A DNA stretch of 64,000 nucleotides, taken from Rhodanobacter sp. (GTDB lineage Bacteria > Pseudomonadota > Gammaproteobacteria > Xanthomonadales > Rhodanobacteraceae). A program made the translations under genes and the position numbers. The stretch is taken from assembly GCA_027307195.1 (NCBI GenBank), contig DAHUXL010000016.1:1-64000 (forward strand). Direction: 5' to 3'. Below the pieces are notes generated by a model. That model worked only from the letters and a program-made list of their open reading frames with translations, was not told the DNA's origin and ran no database searches. Positions 1 to 8,622 of the stretch are shown in pieces; the first letter of the stretch is position 1; each line of letters begins with the position of its first letter.

Positions 1-2339
1 TGGGTTTTCTCGGTCTGCGCCAGCTCCACGAAATGCTTGCGTTCCAGCGCCAGCAGCCATTCCTCGTCGACCGTCGAGCCGCGCTCGATCGCGCCGCCGC
101 ACAAGGTGTCGGCGATGCGCGTGGCGATGTCCACGTCGTGCTCGGAAGCGAAATAGCCGGCCTGCAGGTTTGCCAGCGAGGCTTTGAACGTGGCGGTGCC
201 GACGTCGCCTGCGACGGGAATCGCACGCGCCGGCAGCGGCGGACGGTAGCCGCTCTCGGCCAGCGCATTCGCCACCTGCTTGGCCACGTAGAGCAGCTCG
301 TAGGCGTTGAACACCACCACGTCGCTGTCGCGCAGCAAGCCAAGCTGCTTCGCTTCGAAGGCGCTGGCGGAGACCTTGGCCATCGCCACGGTCTCGAACC
401 CCTTCTTCAGTTCCTCGAACGGGTCGCCCGGGTTTGCCCTGGCGGCGCGCACGGCCAGCTCATGCAGGCCGCCACCGGCCGGCAGCAGGCCGACGCCGGC
501 CTCGACCAGACCGATATAGCTTTCCAGCGCCGCGACGGTGCGCGCCGAATGCATCTGGAACTCGCAGCCGCCGCCGAAGGCCATGCCGCGCACCGCGGAT
601 ACCACCGGCACCAGCGAATACTTGATCGCCATGCTGGTGCGCTGGAAGTTCTCCACCATCTTCTCGAAGTCGGCGATCTTGCCCTCCTTGAGCAGGCCAA
701 GCGCGCCCTTGAGATCGGCGCCGGCGGAGAACGGCTCGCCGGTCTGCCAGATCACCACGGCCTTGAGTTTCTCTTCGGCCAGCTTGATCGCGTGCTGCAC
801 GCCGTCGAGCACGAAGTCGTTGACCGTGTTCATCTTGGTCTTGAACGAGAGAATGCCGACGCCGTCGTCGCCCAGTGTCCACAGGCGCACGCCCTCGTTC
901 TCCCAGACGGTGGTGCCCTGGTCGAACTTCTCGCCGATCAGCGGATCGGGGAACAGCTGGCGCTGGTACACCGGATGCCGCGAACGCGGCTTGTCGGCGT
1001 TGGCGCTGGCCGAGTACGAGCCATCCTTGCCATGGACGCCTTTACGGCCATCGGTGACCCACGCCGGCAGCGGTGCCTTGCTCATCGCCTTGCCGGCGGC
1101 GATGTCTTCGTTGATCCAGCCGGCGATTTGCTGCCAGCCGGCAGCCTGCCAGGTCTCGAACGGGCCGAGCTTCCAGCCGTAGCCCCAGCGGATCGCGAAA
1201 TCCACATCGCGCGCGGTGTCGGCGATGTCGGCCAGGTGGTAGGCGGTGTAGTGGAACAGGTCGCGGAAGCTGGCCCACAGGAACTGGGCCTGCGGATCGT
1301 TCGACGCGCGCAGCTTGCCGAACTTCTCGGCCGGGTCCTTGATCGCCAGGATCGCGGCGACTTCGTCGGACAGCTTCTGCTCGGAAACTCGGAAGTCCTG
1401 TTTGGCGACATCCAGTACTTGGATGTCCTTGCCAACTTTCTTGTAGAAACCACCGCCGGTCTTCTGCCCAAGCGCGCCCTTGTCGATCAGTCCCTGCAGC
1501 CAGACCGGCGCCTTGAAGTACTGATGCCACGGATCGTCCGGCAGCGTGTCGGCCATGGTCTTGATGACATGCGCCATGGTGTCCAGACCGACCACGTCGG
1601 CGGTGCGGTAGGTCGCACTCTTCGGGCGGCCGAGTGCCGGACCGGTGAGCGCGTCGACGGTGTCGAAGCCGAGCTTGAACTGGTCGGTGTGGTACATCGC
1701 CGACAGCATCGAGAACACGCCGATGCGGTTGCCGATGAAGTTCGGGGTGTCCTTGGCGATCACCACGCCCTTGCCGACGGTGGTGACCAGGAAGGCTTCG
1801 AGGCCTTCGATCACGGCCGGATCGGTGAGCCTGGTCGGGATCAGCTCGACCAGGTGCATGTAGCGCGGCGGGTTGAAGAAGTGCACGCCGGTGAAACGGT
1901 GGCGCATTTCTTCCGGCAGCGCTTCGGCGAGGCCGTTGATCGACAGGCCCGAGGTGTTGGAGGCCAGAATCGCGGTCTTCGACAGATGCGGTGCGATCTT
2001 TTTGTACAGATCCAGCTTCCAGTCCATCCGCTCGGCGATCGCCTCGATCACCAGATCGACGTCCTTGAGGTGGCCCATGTCTTCGTCGTAGTTGGCCGGG
2101 ATGATCGCGGCGGCGAGGTTCTTGTCGGCGAGCGGGGCAGGCGACAGCTTGGCGAGGTTGGCGATGGCCTTGAGCGCGATGCCGCTCTTCGGACCTTCCT
2201 TGGCGGGCAGGTCGAACAGCACGGTTTCGACGCCGGCGTTGGTCAGGTGCGCGGCGATCTGCGCGCCCATGACTCCGGCGCCCAGCACGGCGGCCTTGCG
2301 GATGCGCAGCGCTGATGAGGGTGAGGATGCAGCGGTCAT
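1..2339 (-). CDS. FadN-type 3-hydroxyacyl-CoA dehydrogenase / enoyl-CoA hydratase (3' end outside window)
   Basis: Bifunctional fatty-acid beta-oxidation enzyme acting in the cytoplasm. Translating the minus strand from the ATG at 2339 gives an N-terminal Rossmann motif (VLGAGVMGAQIAAHL) of the NAD-binding 3-hydroxyacyl-CoA dehydrogenase domain. A C-terminal crotonase domain follows, with PFSAGADLKG and GMAFGGGCEFQMH as oxyanion-hole segments. The dehydrogenase-first order is that of FadN rather than FadB. About 780 codons are present, so only a short C-terminal piece is probably missing. It lies 47 bp downstream of a PsrA-like regulator on the same strand, so the two are probably co-transcribed. 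The long opposite-strand ORF over it is a shadow. Confidence 0.93.
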   Translation of the reverse strand, partial: MTAASSPSSALRIRKAAVLGAGVMGAQIAAHLTNAGVETVLFDLPAKEGPKSGIALKAIANLAKLSPAPLADKNLAAAIIPANYDEDMGHLKDVDLVIEAIAERMDWKLDLYKKIAPHLSKTAILASNTSGLSINGLAEALPEEMRHRFTGVHFFNPPRYMHLVELIPTRLTDPAVIEGLEAFLVTTVGKGVVIAKDTPNFIGNRIGVFSMLSAMYHTDQFKLGFDTVDALTGPALGRPKSATYRTADVVGLDTMAHVIKTMADTLPDDPWHQYFKAPVWLQGLIDKGALGQKTGGGFYKKVGKDIQVLDVAKQDFRVSEQKLSDEVAAILAIKDPAEKFGKLRASNDPQAQFLWASFRDLFHYTAYHLADIADTARDVDFAIRWGYGWKLGPFETWQAAGWQQIAGWINEDIAAGKAMSKAPLPAWVTDGRKGVHGKDGSYSASANADKPRSRHPVYQRQLFPDPLIGEKFDQGTTVWENEGVRLWTLGDDGVGILSFKTKMNTVNDFVLDGVQHAIKLAEEKLKAVVIWQTGEPFSAGADLKGALGLLKEGKIADFEKMVENFQRTSMAIKYSLVPVVSAVRGMAFGGGCEFQMHSARTVAALESYIGLVEAGVGLLPAGGGLHELAVRAARANPGDPFEELKKGFETVAMAKVSASAFEAKQLGLLRDSDVVVFNAYELLYVAKQVANALAESGYRPPLPARAIPVAGDVGTATFKASLANLQAGYFASEHDVDIATRIADTLCGGAIERGSTVDEEWLLALERKHFVELAQTEKT

Positions 2340-2386
2340 TGGCTTCTCCGATGGTGCAAACGAGAGTGAAACGGGGGATTGGAAGA

Positions 2387-3013
2387 TCAGGGATGACTGA
2401 GCCCGGCGACGGCGAAGCGGATCAGGTGCTGCGCGGTCTGTTCGCGATGGGCGTGCTCGCTGACATCGCTTTTGCGCTGGATCATGCCGAAGCCGGACAT
2501 CGCGTGGGTCAGCGCGCCGGTGACCAGATCGATGCGCCAGTAAAGCTCCTGCTTGCTCAGTTGCGGCAGCAGGCGGGCGAATTCAGCGGTGAACTGGCGC
2601 ATCACGTGGCCGTAGTTGGCGGACAGGAACTGGCGCAGGGTGTCGTCGTGTTCGGCGAATGCACGTGCCAGCACGCGCATGAAGAGGGAGCCGTTGCCGT
2701 CATGCGACAGGTCCAGTGCCGGGCGGATATAGGCCGCCAGCACGGCTTCCAGGGTGGTGTCGGGATGGCCGGCAACCTTGGCCAGGGCTGACAACCGGCT
2801 GGCGTTCAGCGCATCGAGCCGGCGCCGGAACACTTCCTCGACCAGTTTGTCCTTGGAGCCGAAGTGGTAGTTGACTGCGGCCAGGTTGACCCCGGCAGCG
2901 GCCGTCAGCTGGCGCAGCGAGGCACCGTCAAAGCCACGCTGGGCGAACAGGACCTCGGCAGCGCCGAGTATCCGTTCCTTGGTGGAGCCGGAGCTGTTCA
3001 CGGGCGAAACCAT
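2387..3013 (-). CDS. TetR-family regulator, PsrA-like
   Basis: DNA-binding repressor, probably of fatty-acid degradation genes with acyl-CoA or fatty acid as ligand; the ligand is inferred from the family. The N-terminal helix-turn-helix has the hallmark GVNLAAVNYHFGSKDKLVEEVF, very close to PsrA of Pseudomonas, and the C-terminal ligand domain is divergent. I chose the ATG at 3013 (protein starting MVSPVNSSG). The upstream in-frame ATG at 3052 would put the candidate operator 3033-3048 inside the gene. It is about 208 residues, normal for TetR proteins. The beta-oxidation gene lies immediately downstream. Confidence 0.9.
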   Translation of the reverse strand: MVSPVNSSGSTKERILGAAEVLFAQRGFDGASLRQLTAAAGVNLAAVNYHFGSKDKLVEEVFRRRLDALNASRLSALAKVAGHPDTTLEAVLAAYIRPALDLSHDGNGSLFMRVLARAFAEHDDTLRQFLSANYGHVMRQFTAEFARLLPQLSKQELYWRIDLVTGALTHAMSGFGMIQRKSDVSEHAHREQTAQHLIRFAVAGLSHP

Positions 3014-3032
3014 CCATCGGCCATGGGCCAGT

Positions 3033-3048
3033 TCAAACGATCGTTTGA
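3033..3048. promoter_or_regulatory. PsrA-type operator palindrome
   Basis: Perfect 16-bp palindrome TCAAACGATCGTTTGA. Its core CAAAC-N4-GTTTG matches the PsrA box described in Pseudomonas (G/C-AAAC-N2-4-GTTT-G/C). It sits 19 bp upstream of the regulator's ATG and abuts the -10 element of the promoter at 3048-3077, which is where a repressor would block transcription. Autoregulation is inferred. Confidence 0.75.
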
Positions 3049-3077
3049 GCATACGCGGACAGCTTGGCGGCCGTCAA
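3048..3077 (-). promoter_or_regulatory. sigma70-type promoter of the psrA-like/fadN-like operon
   Basis: On the minus strand TTGACG (3077-3072) and TATGCT (3053-3048) are separated by 18 bp. The -10 runs directly into the palindromic operator at 3033-3048. This is a prediction from consensus matching only. Confidence 0.55.
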
Positions 3078-3234
3078 ACCAAGCCGGTTGCAAACAACGG
3101 GTTACTTGCGTATGAGTTAGAATCTGTCAAACTTTCGTGAGCTAAATCCGCAATCCCTGTCAGATTTAGTTCATCGCCGGCTTGGGAGCCGGCACGCCCC
3201 CTTCCCTAAATCCGTTTTTCCGGAGCACACCCGT

Positions 3235-3660
3235 ATGGCGCTGGAGCGCACCCTTTCCATTATCAAGCCCGACGCCGTTGCCAAGAACGTCATCGGTGAA
3301 ATCTACGCGCGTTTCGAAAAGGCCGGCCTCAAGGTTGTGGCCGCGAAGATGAAGCAGTTGTCGCGCCAGGAAGCCGAAGGCTTCTACGCGGTGCACCGCG
3401 AGCGTCCGTTCTTCAAGGCACTGGTCGACTTCATGATCTCCGGCCCGGTGATGATCACCGCGCTTGAGGGTGAGAACGCCGTGCTGGCTCATCGCGACCT
3501 GATGGGCGCCACCAATCCGAAGGAAGCCGCGCCGGGCACGATCCGCGCCGACTTCGCCGATTCCATCGACGCCAATGCCGTGCATGGTTCCGATGCAGTC
3601 GATACCGCCAAGGTGGAGATTTCATATTTCTTCGCTGCGACGGACGTGCTGTCGCGCTGA
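3235..3660 (+). CDS. ndk: nucleoside diphosphate kinase
   Basis: Transfers the gamma-phosphate of ATP to other NDPs through a phosphohistidine, keeping cytoplasmic NTP and dNTP pools balanced. The 141-residue protein matches the usual length. The active-site motif NAVHGSD puts the catalytic histidine at residue 117, and the N-terminus [12 protein letters not shown] is classical. It is followed by rlmN after 29 bp. A GCCGGCT-TGGG-AGCCGGC hairpin (3176-3193) lies in the leader, about 40 bp upstream of the start; its role is unknown. Confidence 0.98.
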   Translation: MALERTLSIIKPDAVAKNVIGEIYARFEKAGLKVVAAKMKQLSRQEAEGFYAVHRERPFFKALVDFMISGPVMITALEGENAVLAHRDLMGATNPKEAAPGTIRADFADSIDANAVHGSDAVDTAKVEISYFFAATDVLSR

Positions 3661-3689
3661 GCGATTCAATAAGTTGTGAGGCATTAGTT

Positions 3690-4823
3690 GTGAACCAGGT
3701 TGTTGTGAATCCGCCCGCCAAAGTCAACCTGCTCGACTTCGATCGCCAGGGTCTGCGTGATTTCTTCACGCAGATCGGCGAGAAGCCGTATCGCGCCGAG
3801 CAGGTGATGAAGTGGATCTACCACGATCTGGAAGACAACTTCGAAAACATGACCGATGTGGGCAAGGCGCTGCGCGCCAAGCTCACCGAGGTCTGCTACA
3901 TCGGCGCACCCAAGACGCTGCTGGATAAAGCCGCCACTGACGGCACCCACAAGTGGCTGCTGGGCATGGACAGCGGCAACGCGATCGAGACGGTGTACAT
4001 CCCCGAGCCTACCCGCGGCACCTTGTGCGTGTCCTCGCAGATTGGTTGTGCGCTGAACTGCAGCTTCTGCTCGACCGGCGCGCAGGGTTTCAACCGCAAC
4101 CTGTCCACCGCCGAGATCATCGGTCAGGTGTGGGTGGCGGCGAAGTACCTGGGCAACATCACCCATCAGAACCGCCGCATCACCAACGTGGTGATGATGG
4201 GCATGGGCGAGCCGCTGGCAAACTTCGAGAATGTGGTGCGGGCGATGCGCCTGATGCGCGACGACCTGGGCTTCGGCCTGGCCGCCAAGCGAGTCACGCT
4301 CTCCACTGCCGGCATGGTGCCGTTGATCGACCAGTTGTCGGACGCGATCGACGTGTCGCTGGCGGTCTCGCTGCATGCGGCCAATGACGAGCTGCGTACC
4401 GAGCTGGTGCCGATCAACAAGCGTTATCCGATCGCCGAGCTGCTGGCCGCCTGCCAGCGCTGGGTCGCGCGCAAGCCGCGTACCTCGATCACCTTCGAAT
4501 ACACCTTGATGAAGGGCATCAACGACCAGCCCGAGCATGCCCGCCAGCTGATCAAGCTGATGCGCAAGCTGCCGACCTGCAAGGTCAACCTGATCCCCTT
4601 CAATCCCTTTCCCGGCACCCGCTACGAGCGTTCGGACGCGAATGACATTCGCGACTTCCAGACACAGCTGTTGAATGCCGGTGTGCTGACCATGTTGCGG
4701 CGTACCCGCGGCGACGATATCGATGCTGCCTGCGGTCAGTTGGCCGGGCAGGTGACCGATCGTACCCGGCGTAGTGCCGATCTTCGCAAGCGGCAAGACG
4801 AGGGGGCATTGCATGCGGTTTGA
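3690..4823 (+). CDS. rlmN: dual-specificity 23S rRNA/tRNA adenine-C2 methyltransferase (radical SAM)
   Basis: Methylates C2 of A2503 in 23S rRNA and A37 of some tRNAs by radical SAM chemistry. The 377-residue protein has the CX3CX2C cluster at Cys120, Cys124 and Cys127. Cys113 precedes it with the spacing seen in the E. coli enzyme, and a conserved cysteine near the C-terminus (DIDAACGQL) can act as the methyl-carrying residue. The start is a GTG. Its 3' end overlaps the start of pilF by 11 bp, suggesting coupling. Confidence 0.97.
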   Translation: MNQVVVNPPAKVNLLDFDRQGLRDFFTQIGEKPYRAEQVMKWIYHDLEDNFENMTDVGKALRAKLTEVCYIGAPKTLLDKAATDGTHKWLLGMDSGNAIETVYIPEPTRGTLCVSSQIGCALNCSFCSTGAQGFNRNLSTAEIIGQVWVAAKYLGNITHQNRRITNVVMMGMGEPLANFENVVRAMRLMRDDLGFGLAAKRVTLSTAGMVPLIDQLSDAIDVSLAVSLHAANDELRTELVPINKRYPIAELLAACQRWVARKPRTSITFEYTLMKGINDQPEHARQLIKLMRKLPTCKVNLIPFNPFPGTRYERSDANDIRDFQTQLLNAGVLTMLRRTRGDDIDAACGQLAGQVTDRTRRSADLRKRQDEGALHAV

Positions 4824-5601
4824 CCGGGTACTGATCTTCAGCCTGCTGTTGCCGCTGGCTGGCTGCATGACCACACGCACCGACAGCAATTCGCTCGGCA
4901 AGAACCTGCCGGAATCCAGCAAGGCCGACCAGGCCATGGATGCCGCACGCATCCATACGGAGCTGGCCCAGCGCTACATGGACTCCGGCGATCTGCAGAC
5001 GGCGCTGGCGAAAGTGACCACGGCACTGCAGTTCAACCCCAATTACGCGCCGGCGCATACCGTGATCGCGGTGCTGTACGAGCGCATCAACAAGCTTCCC
5101 GAAGCCGAGCAGCATTACCGCAAGGCGGTAGCGCTCGAACCGGCCAAGGGCGCACCAAACAACAATCTTGGTGTGTTCCTGTGCCATACCGGGAAAATCG
5201 CGGAAGCGAACGGGTATTTCCAGAAAGCGGTCGCCGACCCGTTCTACCAGACGCCCGATGTGGCGTTGACGAATGAAGGGGTATGCCAACTGCGGGCCAA
5301 TGACGCCAAGGGCGCCGAAGCGAGTTTTCGTGACGCCATCGTGCGAAATCCGAATAATGCAGAGGCACTCTTTCAGCTTGCGAATGTGCTTTATCTGAAT
5401 AAGGATACGTTTCGCGCCAGGGCCTTCATCCAGCGATTCGATGCGCTGGGCCAACCGACTGCCGCGTCACTCAAGCTTGGTCACGATATTGAATCTCGTC
5501 TGGGCAACCAGGAAGGCGCCCTCACTTACAGCAAGCGATTGCTTGGCCAGTTCCCGGATTCGGAGCAGGCGCACGCTCTTGACACGACTGCCAGCCCATG
5601 A
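4813..5601 (+). CDS. pilF: type IV pilus biogenesis/stability lipoprotein (TPR pilotin)
   Basis: Outer-membrane lipoprotein of the PilF/PilW family that assists multimerisation of the PilQ secretin. The ATG at 4813 gives a lipoprotein signal with lipobox LAGC (Cys18) after a short hydrophobic stretch. The rest, about 240 residues, is built of TPR repeats such as [25 protein letters not shown]. It overlaps rlmN upstream and rodZ downstream (ATGA), the order common in gammaproteobacteria. Confidence 0.93.
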   Translation: MRFDRVLIFSLLLPLAGCMTTRTDSNSLGKNLPESSKADQAMDAARIHTELAQRYMDSGDLQTALAKVTTALQFNPNYAPAHTVIAVLYERINKLPEAEQHYRKAVALEPAKGAPNNNLGVFLCHTGKIAEANGYFQKAVADPFYQTPDVALTNEGVCQLRANDAKGAEASFRDAIVRNPNNAEALFQLANVLYLNKDTFRARAFIQRFDALGQPTAASLKLGHDIESRLGNQEGALTYSKRLLGQFPDSEQAHALDTTASP

Positions 5602-6605
5602 CATCCATGCAACCTCCATCGACCGAGCCCGGTGCGAACGAACCGGAACTGTTCGGCATCAATTTGCTCAACATGGATGTACCGTCGACGGAGTCTGGCA
5701 CGGTCAGTTTCGGCAATCGCCTGCATGCGGCGCGTGAAGCTCGCGGGCTCAATCTGGAAACCTGTGCGCTGACGCTGAAATTGCCTGCACGCGTGCTGCG
5801 CCAGCTTGAACGTGATCAGTACGACGACATTGATTCGAAGGTTTATCTCGCCAGTTACATCGGCAAGTACGCTCGCCATCTTGGCATCAACGAGGCGTCG
5901 ATCCAGGTTGAGCTTGACCGCATCAAGCAGGTCGAGCCAGCGCTGGTGGCGACCGGTGGTATTTCGCATTCGCGTTTCCTGCTTGATCGCTACGCCACGG
6001 CGGCTACCTATGTCGTGCTGACGGCGGTGATCGTGGTGCCGATGATCTGGCTGGGCGTGCGTGGCACCCTCGATCGCGACCTCAGCCATCTGGCCCCCCT
6101 TGATGCTGCGCCGGTGGCGCAACTGGATGCACCCGCGACAACATCAAGTGCGGCTGCCGGCAATCTGGCCAGTCGGGTGGTTCCATTGTCGCCGTCGCCG
6201 GTTACGCAGGCGGCGCAGCGGCAGGAACAGGAACCCCTGATGGCCTCGATGGCGCCGTTCCCGAGCATGGACAACAGCAGCCTGTCGTCGCCGGCCAAAT
6301 CCGCTGTACCAGCGGCGGTCGATGCCGGTAGCGGCGGCCATAGCCTGGGTCTGAGCCTGAGTTCGGCCAGCTGGGTCGAGGTTGTCGACAGCCACGGCAC
6401 GCGACTGGAATACGGCCTGCTGCCTGCCGGCAGCAACAAGACCTACCACAGTGATCAGCCGCTGGATGTGCGCATTGGCAATGCCAGCGGCGCACAGATC
6501 AGCATCGATGGCCAGTCGGTGGGACTGGATGATTACCGGCATGCCAACGTGGCGCGTTTCCGCGTGCAGATGCAGGACGGCAAGGCTTCCGCAGCCAACC
6601 TCTGA
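5598..6605 (+). CDS. rodZ: RodZ-like cell-shape protein (HTH + TM + DUF4115)
   Basis: Membrane protein linking the MreB cytoskeleton to the cell-wall machinery. An N-terminal Cro/XRE-type helix-turn-helix lies around residues 37-110 (FGNRLHAAREARGLNLETCA). A single transmembrane helix follows at about 135-154, then a low-complexity Ala/Pro/Ser linker, and a periplasmic C-terminal DUF4115-like domain (ASWVEVVDSHGTRLEYGLL). It starts in an ATGA overlap with pilF. Met4 is an alternative start. In many relatives ispG and hisS follow; here yfgM follows directly. Confidence 0.9.
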   Translation: MTSMQPPSTEPGANEPELFGINLLNMDVPSTESGTVSFGNRLHAAREARGLNLETCALTLKLPARVLRQLERDQYDDIDSKVYLASYIGKYARHLGINEASIQVELDRIKQVEPALVATGGISHSRFLLDRYATAATYVVLTAVIVVPMIWLGVRGTLDRDLSHLAPLDAAPVAQLDAPATTSSAAAGNLASRVVPLSPSPVTQAAQRQEQEPLMASMAPFPSMDNSSLSSPAKSAVPAAVDAGSGGHSLGLSLSSASWVEVVDSHGTRLEYGLLPAGSNKTYHSDQPLDVRIGNASGAQISIDGQSVGLDDYRHANVARFRVQMQDGKASAANL

Positions 6606-6658
6606 TCACCGCCCGGGCCGCTCCGGGCAACCCATTTCGGTTATGCTTGCCCATTGTT

Positions 6659-6674
6659 CGCTCGGCAACGAGCG
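6659..6674 (+). other. hairpin in the rodZ-yfgM gap
   Basis: Perfect 6-bp stem CGCTCG/CGAGCG closed by a GCAA tetraloop, followed by a T-rich stretch (CTTTATCTCTTATTT). It could be a weak terminator after rodZ or a leader element of yfgM. A second stem GCCCGG/CCGGGC lies at 6611-6628. Neither has a clean T-tract. Confidence 0.35.
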
Positions 6675-6756
6675 GATGTGATCTGCTTTATCTCTTATTT
6701 ACTGCGCAGGCCTGTGCACGCGCCTGCGGGTGCGCAGCCTTTTGAATGGTGATTGC

Positions 6757-7407
6757 ATGGCATTTGAAGAATACGACAAGTACGAACAAAGCGAATTGGT
6801 TCAGAAATGGCTGCGCGAGAATGGTGTGTCGATCATCGTCGGTATCGCGATCGGCTTGGTCGGCATTTTCGGCTGGCAGCAATGGCGCAACCATCAGGCC
6901 CGCAATGAGGGCATGGCATCACAGCTCTATCAGCAGGTGCAGATCGCACTGGCATCAGGCAAGCCGGATGCAGCCACCCAGCTGACCGATCAGTTGATGA
7001 AGGATTACGCCAAGTCGCCGTATGCCGTATTTGCCGTCAGCGACCGTGCCAAACAACAAGTGGAAGCCAAGCAGCTGGACAAGGCCGAGGCATCGCTGGC
7101 GTGGGCTGAAAGCCACGCTGCTGATCCGGCATTGAAATCGTTGACCATGTTGCGCATCGCGCAGGTGGAACTGGCCAGCGACAACGGCAACGCCGCGCTG
7201 GCCACGCTCGATCGCATGCCGGCCGACAGCTACAAGGGGCTGGCTCAGGAACTCCGCGGGGATGTGCTGGTCAAGCTTGGACGTTCCGACGATGCGCGCA
7301 AGGCTTACCAGACGGCCTTGTCGACGTTGAGCGAGGAAGCGCCGCAACGCGGCGCCTTGCAGATGAAACTCGATGATTTGGCCGTGGCCGGGAAGCAGGG
7401 TGCATGA
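6757..7407 (+). CDS. yfgM: YfgM-like ancillary SecYEG translocon subunit
   Basis: Inner-membrane TPR protein that associates with SecYEG and periplasmic chaperones. The ATG at 6757 gives the family N-terminus MAFEEYDKYEQSELVQKWLR, then a transmembrane helix (about residues 24-42) and a periplasmic TPR-like region, 216 residues in all. Its last bases overlap the start of bamB (ATGA), the usual neighbour. Confidence 0.92.
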   Translation: MAFEEYDKYEQSELVQKWLRENGVSIIVGIAIGLVGIFGWQQWRNHQARNEGMASQLYQQVQIALASGKPDAATQLTDQLMKDYAKSPYAVFAVSDRAKQQVEAKQLDKAEASLAWAESHAADPALKSLTMLRIAQVELASDNGNAALATLDRMPADSYKGLAQELRGDVLVKLGRSDDARKAYQTALSTLSEEAPQRGALQMKLDDLAVAGKQGA

Positions 7408-8600
7408 AAAGATTTTTACTGATCACACTGGCTTCATTGGTGACCCTTGCCGGTTGCCATTCGCTCAAGAAGGAAAATATCCAGCCGCCGACTCCGTTGG
7501 CCAAGGATTTCAAGCCTACCGTTCAAGTCACCCGTTTATGGAGCTCCCGCGTCGGTGACGGTGCCGGCGTCAGTGGCGCCCGTCTGCGTCCGGCCGTGGT
7601 CGATGGCGTGCTTTACGCCGACAGCACGGACGGCAAACTGGTCGCAATCGATGCTAACAGCGGCAAGACCCTGTGGTCGAAGAGTTCGAGCACGCATGGC
7701 TGGTTCGGCTGGGGTGACAAGAAGCGCAAAGATGCCCTGTACGCCGGTGGTCCGGCAGTCGCTGGCGATCTGCTCGCCGTCGGCACGCTCGACGGTCACG
7801 TTTATGGCGTGAATGCGAAAGATGGCAGCCCGCGCTGGGAGGCCGAGTTGAAAGCCGAAGTGCTGACGTCGCCAGTGATCGTCGGTGACCTGACAGTGGT
7901 GCGAACCAGCGACGGTCGCGTCTACGCGCTGGACAGCAAGACCGGCGAGCGTCGCTGGGTCTATGACCAGGGCACCGTGCCGCTGTTGAGCCTGCGTGGC
8001 AATGGCCAGCTGCTGGCGGCCAATGGCGTGCTGTTTTTCGGCAGCGACGACGGCAAGCTGGTCGCGCTGCGACTGGACAATGGCTCGAAACTGTGGGAGC
8101 AGAAACTGGCCAGCGGCGAAGGTCGTACCGAGATTGATCGACTGAATGACGTTGATGGCGCGATCCTGCTCGATGGCGGCACGCTCTACGGTGCTGCCTA
8201 TCACGGCAATCTGGTGGCTGTGGATGGCCCCAGCGGTCGCCCGCTGTGGTCACGTCCGTTTTCCAGCTTCGGCTCGCTGGCGATCAGCGGCAATTCGGTT
8301 ATCGGCGTCAACGACGATTCGCAAGTATGGGCGTTCGACAAGACGGGCGGTGCCGACATGTGGAAGAACGACGCCCTGAAATACCGGTGGGTCACCGGCC
8401 CGGCCGTGCAGGGCGATTATGTCGTGGTCGGCGACATGGAAGGCTACGTGCATTGGCTGCAGGTCGGCGATGGTGCGTTGGCTGCACGTCAGCGGTTGTC
8501 GAAGAAGGCGATCCGCGCCCAGCCACTGGTGGTGGGTGACACTGTCTACGTCGAGGACGTAGCGGGCCATATCGGCGCCTATCGTCTGTCCGCGCACTGA
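7404..8600 (+). CDS. bamB: outer membrane assembly lipoprotein BamB
   Basis: Beta-propeller lipoprotein of the BAM complex, which inserts beta-barrel proteins into the outer membrane. The signal peptide ends in lipobox LAGC (Cys18). The body is a series of PQQ-like propeller blades (for example GKLVAIDANSGKTLWSKSS and GRVYALDSKTGERRWVY). Length 398 residues, typical. It overlaps yfgM by 4 bp and precedes der by 22 bp. Confidence 0.96.
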   Translation: MKRFLLITLASLVTLAGCHSLKKENIQPPTPLAKDFKPTVQVTRLWSSRVGDGAGVSGARLRPAVVDGVLYADSTDGKLVAIDANSGKTLWSKSSSTHGWFGWGDKKRKDALYAGGPAVAGDLLAVGTLDGHVYGVNAKDGSPRWEAELKAEVLTSPVIVGDLTVVRTSDGRVYALDSKTGERRWVYDQGTVPLLSLRGNGQLLAANGVLFFGSDDGKLVALRLDNGSKLWEQKLASGEGRTEIDRLNDVDGAILLDGGTLYGAAYHGNLVAVDGPSGRPLWSRPFSSFGSLAISGNSVIGVNDDSQVWAFDKTGGADMWKNDALKYRWVTGPAVQGDYVVVGDMEGYVHWLQVGDGALAARQRLSKKAIRAQPLVVGDTVYVEDVAGHIGAYRLSAH

Positions 8601-8622
8601 TCGCGGAGACCATGTCCTCATC

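Noticed and set aside
33-2315. 760-codon open frame on the plus strand
   Set aside because: It is antisense to the FadN-type gene, whose minus-strand translation has clear dehydrogenase and crotonase motifs; the plus frame is a GC-rich shadow.
2354-2371. PsrA-like half site before the fadN-like gene
   Set aside because: CAAACGAGAGTGAAAC has only one half of the palindrome, so I do not call an operator.
3176-3193. GCCGGCT-TGGG-AGCCGGC hairpin as terminator of the TetR operon
   Set aside because: The TetR operon reads the other way and there is no T-tract on either strand. It may be a leader element of ndk but there is no further support.
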